From Paragorgia papillata (taxonomy: Eukaryota > Cnidaria > Anthozoa > Scleralcyonacea > Coralliidae): a stretch of DNA of 64,000 nucleotides. How positions within the stretch are numbered: position 1 is the stretch's first letter; every line of letters starts with the position of its first letter. This document shows, piece after piece, positions 46,686 to 56,972 of this stretch. Position numbers and translations under genes: made by a program. The stretch is taken from positions 518,501 through 582,500 of the forward strand of contig JAWNZC010000344.1 of NCBI GenBank assembly GCA_035771165.1, given 5' to 3'. A model generated the notes under the pieces. The model saw nothing but the letters and a program-made list of their open reading frames with translations, made no database searches and was not told the DNA's origin.

Positions 46686-48095
46686 ATGAATTCGGGAAGC
46701 AAAGATGGCCGTTCATTTCGAGAAGCTAGGACATTAACAGAAGAGACAGAAGCTATTCAGACCGCTATTCCTTGTTCTACCCGACACAAGAACAAGTGGG
46801 CTGTCGATGTGTTTAAGGAATGGCAGTATTACAGAAGAACGAAAAGCCAGACAAGCGACGAGGTTGATGACAATGTGCAAACTGTTGACACGGCTTTGGA
46901 AGAAATGAATGGCGAAAGCATGGCATACTGGCTTGGGAAATTTGTTCAGGAGGTTGTTAGGAAAGATGGAGAGAGATATCCACCACGTAGCGTGTATGGT
47001 TTAGTGGCCGCTTTGAAGAGGCATCTTGATGAAAAGAATGGCTCATTAGCGTTAAACCCTTTGGATAAGTCGGATAGACGGCGCGTTGCATGTTTTTGTG
47101 TATAGTATACTGTAATTGTTAAGCACATTGGGTTTCTGATTAGTAGTAATACACCGTACTGACTATTGTATAATTTTTGTAGATTTTTACGTTTTCAAAA
47201 GCTGCTGGATTGTGAAATGAAGAAGTCTACGAGGGAAGGAGTGGGTATGGCTCACAAAAAGGCTGAGAAAGAAGCTATAACTGATGAGGAAGAAGAGAAA
47301 TTTTGGCTTGCGGGACAATTAGGCATGAGTACATCTAAAAGTTTGCTTAATACTGTGTATTATTATAATGGGAAGTTGTTTGGCCTTAGGCGCGGAGAGC
47401 ATCGTAATATAATGCTCAATAATTTTGAAGTAGGCAGTAATTATATCCAGTTTGAAGAGAATGTTAGCAAAACATTTCATGGTGGTCTTTGCGATTTGAA
47501 ATATGTCCCAAGGAAGGTTCGTCATGTATGTCACGAGGAAGGTGAGAAACATGAACGTTGCCTCGTTGAAATTTACAAGTTCTATATTGAACTTGTCAAG
47601 TGCGAAGAACCTAAAGTTAACGCATTGTATTTTCGGCCAAATACAAAGAATTTGGGTTTCTCAAAGAGCCCTGTTGGTGTGAATACGTTGAGTAAGATAT
47701 TGCCGGATATGTGTAAGAGTGTGGGCATAAAGGTGAAGACGGCTCATTCTCTTAGGGTGACTTGCGCCACTGCACTTTTTCAACATGGCGTTGATGAAAA
47801 GCTTGTACGAGACAGAACAGGGCATAGCTCTAACGCGCTCTTTAAATACGAGAAGGCAAGCAAAGAGCAAATTTCAAATGTATCTCGAATTCTAGGTCCG
47901 TCGACTAGTTTCGAAAAAGTAGAGAATACCGTCGAGGACGTAAAAGTTAGTTCAATCTCAATTACTCAGAATATTGAGGATGTTAATGTTAGTTCCACCT
48001 CAGTTACTGAGGAGCGTGTAGCTAAAAATGCTGTTAGTTTACAAACACCATATTTTGTAAACTGTGACGTGAATTTTGTAGTGAGGAAAATGTAA
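46686..48095 (+). CDS. Crypton tyrosine recombinase (two exons)
   Basis: Exon 1, from ATG at 46686 to about 47090, encodes a SAM-like N-terminal DNA-binding domain (CSTRHKNKWAVDVFKEW, MAYWLGKFVQEVVRKDG, YPPRSVYGLVAALKRHL). Exon 2, from about 47183 after TTTTTGTAG, starts FLRFQKLLDCEMKK and carries the tyrosine recombinase core: Arg in FGLRRGEHR, HSLRVTCATALFQHG (H-x-x-R), RTGHSSNALFKYEK (H and nucleophile Y), then a Ser/Thr-rich tail to TAA at 48093. All catalytic residues R, H-x-x-R, H, Y are present, in the form shared with metazoan Cryptons and their domesticated relatives (KIAA1958/QRICH1 type). The exon 1 donor is not resolved: no GT gives a clean phase with the likely acceptor. No internal stop, so this may be the most intact protein gene here. 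Confidence 0.8.
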
Positions 48096-48473
48096 TAAGT
48101 GTGCATGTCGTTGTTGATACGATTTATTTTGCGTGATTAAAATTTGCAAACCTAACTTAATTGGTTTCTGTGTTGAGTTTTGCATTTATAATTTAGAATT
48201 GTGGTAATAATACAGTTTTCTTTGTTTTGACTGTTTTTATAATTTAGAAATGTTGTAATGTACGCTTTTTATTGTTTAAAGCGTTTATTATCTAATTTCC
48301 TAATTATTAATTCAATTTTTCGTTTATTACCGGGGTTTTGCAACTCACGCACGTGACGAAATACGTGTTTTTGATTGGCTGATTAGGTCATGGATTATTC
48401 ATGAATTTGAGAAAGTTAGTTACAATGCTATATTTTAAAACATTTATATATAGGATTTCTATATATAATCACA
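48096..48473. other. Short convergent intergenic region
   Basis: AT-rich 3' ends of the Crypton (plus) and the OTU transposase (minus) face each other. No other feature seen. Confidence 0.4.
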
Positions 48474-50847
48474 TCATTTATTCTCATTCAACGAACTATT
48501 CTCCATCTCGCGTTGTAACAATGCAAGAGTTAGGTTTCTTTGGCTTAAAATATTCTTAGCCATCGCTTTGATTCTTGGTGTTGTTTGAGTCGTGGTTGTG
48601 CTTGTATTCCCACTATGAGTCATCACGGAAAGAAATTCCTGACATATTTTATCATAGTCAGGTTCTTGCTCTCCGAATGCCACACGGTTTTGCACAATTT
48701 GTTGCAAAATGAAGCGTTCAAAATCGCTCCACTTGCCATGATGAAACTGCTCCCCATGGTTGTCCACGAATTCGCTTGATGTTTTTGGCGTTGTGTCGTG
48801 TTTTCTCCGCTTCCTGCTTTGTGTTGGAGTTGAGTTAGCCTTTTTTTCTCCATGCGGGTTGCCGCAATTCTTGCATCCACAATTATTATTGCATCCTTGC
48901 ATTTGCTGAAAGCATTTTCATCTTGAACCATAATCTATGCAGAAGCTTTTCACTTTTACTTTTGCACGTCCTTGACCACACCTACATGACGTCTTTTCAG
49001 AAAGCATAACTTCATTTTCGACATCGGTTTCTTTACTTGCGAGTGCTTCTGCGGGCACGCTGCAAAGGGCGTTATAATGACCCTTTCCAGTTTGGTTGAA
49101 TGCAACATAAATCGGAATTACAGATAACGGGCTTTCTCTTGGAATCAGTGGTATGGTAGGATAAGTATCAATTGAGGTGAAGACTACTATTGGGCACTTC
49201 AAAATGTTTGCTGGAGCCATAAGCACGCCGTTTCCGAGTTCGCAGTCAAACACGCCTCTTTGAATGAATTGTTGGGCCATATCGTGAAAAGACGATTGAT
49301 CAGCAACAGTGAGAAACATTGAATATTCGTTGCTAAATTCACCAAGCCACTCAGCCACAACAAGCTCCCGCAAACGCATCCTGGCCTTTAAAAATGCCAA
49401 CGCTATTCAAATGTCTAACTATTGGAGAAGATTCTACCTGAAAGAAACTGTCTAATCCGTGCCCCACTGAGTTAAAACAGCAGTCTCCATCTCCAGCGAT
49501 ATCGATCAGTTTAAAACCGTAGTTTTCAACTATACTCTTTACTCTTTCTACTGCTTTGTCGTAGTCACACTGAATATTACTCTCTGGATATGAGAAAAGC
49601 AACAAAGAAGCTGGGTAATATAGCCACAATGTTTTGTCCGATATCATAGGAGCACTTGTGTTCTTGAATATGTTCTTTGTTACATTTTCCATAACTCTAG
49701 CTCTACCGACAAGGTTATTTGCAGTTTCTGCTGACACAGTTGCAGTTGATCTACTTTCGGCGTCTGAATCAGACTCTTCGGAACTATTGGTGCTATCTGT
49801 TTCTCTGTAAATATCTCCTGAGATATGGCCATGTGAGTCTTCAGAACCCGCAAATACATCACTAGATAAATCCCGTAAGTTGACCCCAATTCCAAATTTT
49901 TCTGATTAAAATTAAATAAAATTCTTGATACCATCTAGTGACAGGTGCAATAACATGCTTCTGTCCTCCTTTTACACCACGCGTCAAATTCTCCTTTCGT
50001 TCCATGTGAACATAAAACATTAGAAATAAAACTGCAACTGCGTAACTTACGCCAATCCGATTTTTATTTATCCACTTTCTCATTTTTCGGTGAAGACGTT
50101 CGTTCCTGTTTGTTCCAACACTTGGGGGGATATCAGAAAGACAGCCTGATCTTACACGGTGTAGTAAATTGTTAACTTCGTTGACCGCTGTTGGTGGAAG
50201 AACGTTGATATCGTCAATTACTTCAGTTTCCCATCTTTTTAGAAATCTGTGAAAGTTATTTTCAAGCTCTTCTGAGCTTGGAGTTTTCTCTTTACCAATA
50301 TGGCCAATGTCACTATTTTTACGAAAGCAAAGACGCAGTTCTGTAATCACGATTCTTCGTGTCCTTCGCATTGCTGCGTTCGATTAACATTTTGGTAAAT
50401 GTACAATAATTCTCTGAATTGCATGGAATATGTCTAATCTTATTACAACGTCATCACCAAAAATATTTTGAAATTTATTTTTCACACAACAGCAGTTGTC
50501 CAATACAATACCTTCGAAACCTTCACTGTGATTGGTTAGTCTATTATTTAGACCACGAAGCAAAATTTCAACATTGTCTATAGATGTACCCTTTGTTAAT
50601 TGCCATGCCAATATGTCACTGTTCTCGCTCATTACGATAAAAAGGGAGTCGTACAGTTTATTCCACATCCCGTGTTTCCAATAACCAATGTTCGCTGTTA
50701 CCTGTAACGTACCAAAACATACATGAGAATTAACAATAAAACCTGCTATATGATAGCACTTTACTAATAAAATCTGGTAGCAAGAACATGCAGTATCTGC
50801 ATGTGTTTGTTAAATAATATTTATACTATATACACGAAAGTTCAAAT

Positions 50848-51012
50848 GGCTTGGCCCCCCCCCTCTCCCACACACGTGACCCTGACCTTTGTCTTATTGT
50901 CAGATTGGTCAATTAGCGTTTGAGGGCAAAACATTTTGCCCACAAACGCTATAACTGACCAATCGTAGTAAGGAAGAGGTCAGGGTCACATGGGGGTGAG
51001 ACAAGCCCATTG
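50848..51012. mobile_element. Foldback MITE in intron
   Basis: AATGGCTTG.CCCC / GGGG.GAGACAAGCCCATT ends, with inner GTGACCCTGACCT / AGGTCAGGGTCAC, ATTGGTCA / TGACCAAT and AGCGTTTG / CAAACGCT arms, in the second intron of the OTU transposase. Confidence 0.75.
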
Positions 51013-51117
51013 GCCAATATAACCATGCAAGATCAGAATATCTTGCACGGAGAATTTCCCACCAAATAAAGTTCGAGAAAATTGCAAACTTCATGCATTT
51101 TTAAAATAAATACCAAA

Positions 51118-51200
51118 TTCAGACATATAGTTAAACGCTACTCTGGCTTAAAAGTTTGTTGTATTTTTAAGCCAGAGTAGCGTTGAACTATGTCTGATTC
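51118..51200. repeat. Hairpin element
   Basis: CAGACATATAGTTAAACGCT / AGCGTTGAACTATGTCTG and ACTCTGGCTTA / TAAGCCAGAGT arms, about 31 bases each, with an 18-base loop. Intronic. Confidence 0.8.
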
Positions 51201-52337
51201 TTCACCTGGCTGCGTTGGAAATTTATTTGTTAAATACCAAATTGTTTTATGGGCAAGATACTGTGATCTAAACACATGTGGCTTGACTCGCATAGTGGCT
51301 TGTGTTTTTAACACTTTTTTGGCATTCGTTAATGTGTATATATTTATCTCTTTTTTTGTCTCGAAAACGCTACTCAAATGAATTTTCCATTGCACATTAT
51401 AACGAAAAAGATAAAAAGTAAAATATTAAAAACTTTTGATGAAAAGTTAATTATTGTCTTCAATGCCCTATTCAAGTTGTGTATATTGCTGTGTATATAA
51501 AACGCGAATGCGAACAATAATGATTCGTGCATACTGCATGCCATACCTTGAACGTATGATCGGCTGAAATCCATTTCCCTCTCTTTGACGCCATATGTTC
51601 AGTGTACATGTGCTCCACTTCTACAAAACTCTTCAGAAATACCGGAAAATGAGCTTCCTACTTATGTACTCTTTCGCTGGATCAAAAGCTGGAAACTCTT
51701 GTAGATTAGCAATGTTATTTAATTTTTTATAAGCTGTATATTCACAAGCATCGCGATAATGACGTGCGCTGTGTTGCTGTGTAATAGTGCTTTCAATATC
51801 TATCAACGATAGGCCACTCTGGATACTTGAAGAAATGAAGTCATATAGTTCTCTCGTTACGCCAGACTTGTGGAATAGAATGAAGGGAATGCGCAGAAAA
51901 GGAAACGTGTTTTGCAATGTTGTAATAATTGCAGGGTCGTGTCCGACAATCTCGTGTTTATTTTGTTCGCATAAATACACACACGAAACAAGGTAGACTT
52001 TCTTTTGTAGACAGATAAGTGACCTTGGAGTTTCTCTTGCTGAAGAACCATCTTTCCATCTCCATATCTTTAACTGTCCTCGACAAATCGGGCATTCAAT
52101 AGCTGAATAAGCACTGAATTGTATCAGCGGGTTCCACAACATTATTGAAGGAGTATACACAGTATCTGGGCTGACTTCATCTTGATTAGAAAGCGACACT
52201 ATCGAACTCACGATCAGATTTTCACTTGACCCATATTGATATGTGCTTTTACTGCCAGAATTTTCAAACGCTTCAATGGCACTTTTAATGTAATTTACCC
52301 AAGAAGGAGGGATGCCTTGGGAGACACAGACACACAT

Positions 52338-52409
52338 GGCCAGAAATCGCGGACATGCGCCTGCTAGCTTTCAGCGGGTTCTCGCATGTAATTGCATTCA
52401 TAATTCAAA
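52338..52409. promoter_or_regulatory. Candidate bidirectional promoter
   Basis: Only 72 bases separate the ATG of the OTU transposase (minus) from the ATG of the chromodomain gene (plus). Both 5' UTRs and promoters must share this sequence or reach into each other's exons. No TATA box is evident. Confidence 0.4.
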
Positions 52410-52748
52410 ATGGCGTCGTCGACTGGCTTGAAGCGTGCTCGTGACATAGATTACAAACAGTTGAATTCCATTTCTTCTGTTGTTTTGTATGATACGGTGC
52501 CAAAGTCGAGGAAAAAGGGAAGACTTTACGATGTGGAACGCATTATTACAAGGCGCACATTTCGTCATGTAAGTTAATTTCTAGTTCTACTATTTGACTG
52601 CTCTTGTATTTGACTATAAATTTGAGGATCATTGCAATTAACAAAGGCTACCAAGTACCAACTCTAAATCAGTTTTATGGAATTATAGGATCATGAATAC
52701 TTAGTAAAATGGTTCGGTTGGCCGCTCGAATCGTGCTCAGTGTTTTGA
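52410..52748 (+). CDS. Chromodomain protein, head-to-head with the OTU transposase
   Basis: Exon 1 52410-52568 (ATG; MASSTGLKRARDIDYKQLN, KSRKKGRLYDVERIITRRTF) ends in frame at CAT|GTAAGT. Exon 2 starts after AATTATAG at 52689 in the same phase and reads DHEYLVKWFGWPLESC, then TGA at 52746. YDVERII ... EYLVKWFGWP is the chromodomain consensus (Y.VE.I, YLVKW.GW) that reads methyl-lysine or binds nucleic acid. The usual WEP end of the fold is missing, so either a third exon was lost or this copy is truncated. Its start lies 72 bases from the transposase start, pointing away. MITE-like D-family DNA follows directly. Confidence 0.6.
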
Positions 52749-52844
52749 ATATAGCAATTGTGAACTGCCGAGAATTTGGAGATTAACAAACTATAGTTAA
52801 ATGCAAAAAGGTGAAGTCACTTGTCTATTTTCAAGGTCAGTCTA

Positions 52845-53095
52845 GACAGGAATGTGATATCTCTTTAACACATTCCTGCCTTAGACAGCCTCTAATATTT
52901 TATTCTGGCTAATGCGAAACAATTTTATTTAGCAGAGCGAAAGGGATGTTGAGGCTGTCCTGGGCAGGAATGGAGTAAACCTTAACGCATTGTTGCCAAG
53001 ACTGGCCTCAACCAGCTGCTTCCCTGTGTTGCATGAAATCATCTGGCCAAAATAAAATAATAAATGCTGTCTCATGCAGGAATGACGGGGTAAAA
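52845..53095. repeat. MITE family D, two adjacent degenerate copies
   Basis: Hairpin-like pieces: ACAGGAATGTGAT / ACATTCCTG, GACAGCCTC / GAGGCTGTC, GGGCAGGAATGGAGTAAA, then TTAACGCATTGTTGCC ... GCAGGAATGACGGGGTAAA with AATCATCTGGCCAAAATAAAAT. These are the same blocks as at 31.1, 39.9 and 54.6 kb. They separate the chromodomain gene from the last exon of the next minus-strand gene. Confidence 0.5.
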
Positions 53096-53108
53096 CGGTA
53101 TTCATTAC

Positions 53109-56100
53109 CTTGTCCTGTAAACTTTTTTATGCCTTTGTATTTTTCCATGAACCTTGGAACATGGTAGACCATGGCATGCATGTAGGGGGTGACTCTTGCT
53201 TTTTCAAAGCCAATACTTCTGCCAGCAAGTGAAGTATATAACTTCACCCAGTTGGCAGCCTGTATAAAAATAATGCATGAGATAGAAAGGTTAAAATGTG
53301 GTTTTGGTGGTTTACCATACTCAGCTGTAACCTTGACAAAGTAATCCATAACCTGTTCCACAGTTGAAATGTCTTGTCCAAGTATTGTGTAAACAGCATC
53401 AAAGTCCTGTGAATACAAGAAAAATCAATATTAATTACCAGTATCTGAATTACTTAATAATTAATTATTTTTTTAGTACTAATTAAAAATTAGCTTCCAA
53501 ATTTGAACTACTGTCTCACTGGTTTCTGGTTTGATTATGCCATCTAGTTTGTCAGGTAGTGTTTTCAAAAGCAACTTCTTGTCTGATCCCATCAAACTGG
53601 TGAAGTCATACAACCCACTCCACAACTTCTGATGGCTTTGAGAAGATCGTCCTGATGCTTATTTTGCCTTTATATGGGTGGCTTGTTCAGATTCTCTGTC
53701 TTATCCCATTCAATAGCATCCAGAATAAGATTCTTTGTAAGCTTATCTACATAAATTGTAAATGAGATGTTTTGATATCTACAGTTGTAGTTCATTATGT
53801 TATGGTAGTTGAACACTGTTTACTGCATGCATGTAGGTATATACTAACCTGTGACACGTAGCATTAGGTGGAGTTCGTCCAATACCACATTTTCCAGTGG
53901 GATATGTAGAAGGGGCTGATGTTCACAAGAATACATGTTCTTGGTAGCACACTGTTTGATATCGGCCAATGTTCTTGCCAAATCTCCCCGGTAAAAATCT
54001 TTTGTCTTTGACATGTCATATCTAAAATAAAATTTGCTTGCTTCAGAAATCAATATTAAGATGTTGAGCACAATTGCAGAAACATCATAGATCAGCAGAA
54101 CTTTATGACATTTTCGTGAAAATATTTACCTATGTAGTTTATGGATTTTACACCAAATGCAAGCACAGTCGGAGGTGGCAGACTTCATTCCAAGAATGAG
54201 AAGGAGAAAGGGCAACATATGACAAAAAAGGGGAAATAGATAACTTCCACATGTTTGCAATACACAAAAATCTAATTGCAAACTCTTAAATTTCCACTTA
54301 ATGAACACACAAGCTTATACAGAGATATACAAAGAATGATATTATTCACAATAATTTCACCTAAGGGTGTTCCATTTACCTTATAATCACCACCAAGATA
54401 AATTTCAACAGGGATGTCTTTTCCATCTATGATGACTTTCTTGCAATCTACAAGACTGTTCACTTCTCTAAATATACTGGAACATGATGTTTGAAGGAGC
54501 TCGTATGATTCGTGTCCTTTGATAACTGCAACTGTGTGGTTCCCTGTGAGAAGGTAAATAATTAATCCTTTGATGGGCAAGGGTGCATCTTAGCACACCA
54601 CTCTGCTGAATGAAATTGTCTGGCATTAGCAGAATAAAACGTTAAAGTGCACCCTTGCCCATTAATGGGTTTACAAAACAAATAATTAAAATATACGATA
54701 TATTACTAGATAATTCAATTTATCAGCTCCCTGCTTATAAGCCTCCTGCTTATTCACCATGTGCTGATAAGCCCCATGTTTATAAGCATTCTGTTTATGA
54801 GCCCCAGGTTATACAGAGCAGCGAATATTGTAATTGCAAATAATTTTCAGTATACCTTTTGATGACATCATATCCTTTTTGCCATTCAATACTGAGAACG
54901 AGATGACTACAAAATTGGTCAATCTTGTCATCTTTGCTCCATCACCAGACACTTTAACTTTGAGCTTCAGCGATGGGTCTGCAATGTAAATTTTCCCCTG
55001 GTATATCTACAAGATAAACCAAATCTTAGTCTATTAACTTTTCAAAATTCTAATATGATTATTACATTATGCAATTACTGCCAGAGTGACAAAGACAGTA
55101 GTGATCTACATGTAGATCAAGCTTAGATGAGGACTATTAGGATTTAGACTAATTGGAAATTCTTAAAGCAAGGGGGAGGGAAGTCGGTGTGTGGGTCAAC
55201 ATTTGTTTGTCGTTTAGGAAAACCAGGAGGTTGGGAGTACCAGGTTAATTTCTTTCCGTGGGAGGGGTATGGATATTTTCTGGAACTACACAATGTGTAT
55301 ACAACCTACTTCCACAATAACTAATAGACATGCATAACTGGGGATGGAAAGAATAGCTGAGTAAGAGTTGGGTAATTGCATTTGGTTGAAATATTACCTG
55401 GCTTTGAATGACTGATTCCAACTCGGCAGTAAAACTTAGTTGAGCTCCTTGTGCCGCACCAGGAGTTCTTGTTATATGGCACATCTTGTTTAAGGTCTCC
55501 TTACATTGCTTAATGAGGTACGACTTAGGCAAATCATCACCCTCGCAGACCATTGTCAATTCATGGTAAGCAGATTCTCCTATGCAAAATTTGTCCAATA
55601 CAAACAGTATGTTCCTCACTTTCTGCTGGTCATCTTCTGATAAATCTTGATAGGAACACTTCTCCTTCTCAGCAAATGACATACTATGATTTGTACCTTT
55701 GTCATCAGTAAAGCTAACAGCCTCTAACTGCAATCCAAACGTATCAGCAAACCATAATGCTCTCTCAACATTGCTTTTGAGTTCCTTTAATTTCCTTCTT
55801 TGATGACGTCCACCTACTTCTGTCAGCTTCCCACCACTGTTAACAAATTTCACGTTCTGGCCAAGCTTCTCAACATAAGAATGCAGACTTTGGTTTTCAG
55901 CCCTTAGTTTGCCAATTTCAATATTTGTTTGCATCAGGTTTTCATCAGCAACCGCATTCAATCTCTGTGCTTCAACCATCTCTTCGAATAACTGTTCGCA
56001 GCGTCTCTTCAGTGTTTCGTTTCCTTCCGTAGCACCTCATTTATAGTGTTTTGTTCCTTCAGCTGTGCCTCTAGGTCTGTGATGGAAACAAGCTCGTCTG

Positions 56101-56305
56101 ATTGCACGGCTATTTTCCTCACCTTCTGCGCAAGTTCTCGGTATTTTGCTCCATTCTTACCCACGAACTTGCTAATAACTTCGCTACACGATCTTCTTAT
56201 ACGTCCTTCTATTCTCTCACAATTTTCCTTGACGAGTAGACCAACTCTGGCATTTAGAAAAACATTTAAGATGCTAACATAGCTGCATGGAATCTGTTTT
56301 AGCAA
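53109..56305 (-). pseudogene. Transposase-like multi-exon gene (YHEL/GGDYK family), frameshifted
   Basis: Minus-strand exons: 56305-55398 (frameshift near 56025), 55006-54856, 54543-54380, about 54205-54130, 54021-53849, about 53753-53500 (frameshifted), 53418 to about 53330, 53259-53109. The N-terminus is a coiled coil (ITDLEAQLKEQN, IGKLRAENQSL). Then come LDKFCIGESAYHELTMV, SYLIKQCKETLNKM, VKVSGDGAKM, GNHTVAVIKGHESYELL, IDGKDIPVEIYLGGDYK, ATSDCACIWCKIHK, VVLDELHLMLRV, SGLYDFTSLMGSDKK, KARVTPYMHAMVYHVPRFM and FTGQG. The conserved Asp residues (SGDGAK, GGDYK, LDELH) and the CxxC fit an RNase H-type transposase. I know this block order from uncharacterised repetitive proteins in invertebrates but cannot name the superfamily. 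It lies head-to-head with the DUF3987-like gene. Confidence 0.6.
54560..54672. repeat. MITE family D copy in intron
   Basis: AATCCTTTGATGGGCAAGGG ... CCCTTGCCCATTAATGGGTT ends with the internal AAATTGTCTGGCATTAGCAG block. It is the clearest member of family D here because both inverted ends are kept. Confidence 0.7.
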
Positions 56306-56972
56306 TGCTGTTTGTCATGCTTCGTACCAGTGACGAAGGCAATCGTACTGCACATGAATAGTAATGACAATTTGCTAGTGCTCAGTATCAATATTTAAAT
56401 TGTTTTTAAATTTTTTAACGTCCAACAATTTTAAGATATCAGCAATGTGAAATATGAATTATAACATCAAATTTCAAGACAACTAAAACAAAATTATGCT
56501 TCGCAAAATCATGCTTCGCAAAATCATAAACAAAATTCCCGCTAAACCCCGCAAAAGAGGTTTAGCTAAAAGAGATGCCCCAAGAAGACATTGCATTGTG
56601 ATATGTGTTAGGATTAGTGTTAAGGTCAGGAAAGGTCAGCCCTTTGAGTTATCCCTTTTAGACACGCCAATCCGGAAATGCGCCAAGAAATGCGGAAGTG
56701 AACCTGCCAAATGTTTGCTGACCAATAAGGCTGTGTGTATTGAATCTATCCCAGAGATCTAACACGAAGAATTTGGCTGTATTTGTCGAGCTACACATCA
56801 ATTCTTCGTCGGAGCAAGCATGGTTAGTTAGCAGAATTAAAAGCCAAGGACAATTATTCTACTGTCAGCCGGTTTTACACGATTTTTGACAAAGATTAGC
56901 AGAGCGATGGAATAGAATTTACCTCTCAAAATTGTTGGAGTATTTAGATATATCCTAGCTGGAGACACAGCG
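56306..56972. other. Divergent gap between the transposase-like and DUF3987-like genes
   Basis: 667 bases. It contains a small duplication (ATGCTTCGCAAAATCAT twice at 56496-56526), a hairpin-like pair GAAGAATTTGG / CAATTCTTCG near 56765-56808, and sequence resembling the end of the 28.8-kb foldback near 56640. The 88-codon frame at 56496 has no recognisable content. Confidence 0.4.

Larger units (their letters stand above)
48474..52337 (-). pseudogene. Transposase with OTU cysteine protease and CXC zinc domain
   Basis: Minus-strand exons: 52337 to about 51650 (MCVCVSQGIPPSWVNYI; zinc-like CPICRGQL; FHKSGVTREL), about 51610-51547 (KWISADHTFK), 50701 to about 49930, 49901-49438, 49385-48474. 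Transposase core: SADHTFK|VTANIGYWKHGMW, IVLDNCCCVKNKF, DIFHAIQRI, GTNRNERLHRKMRKWI (D, D, E/H-type RNase H blocks). After an acidic Ser-rich linker comes OTU: LIDIAGDGDCCFNSVGHGL (Cys nucleophile), then PIYVAFNQTGKGHYNAL (catalytic His). It ends with CRCGQG and a CXC module CGCKNCGNPHG, then LTLALLQREM. Stops at about 50386 (PKC*SN) and 48918 (GSR*KCF) break it. The 52-base intron inside OTU closes well; other junctions are approximate. The superfamily is not known to me. Confidence 0.7.

Noticed and set aside
56496..56762. 88-codon plus frame between the divergent genes
   Set aside because: Begins in a small sequence duplication, has no domain, and includes foldback-like repeat sequence.
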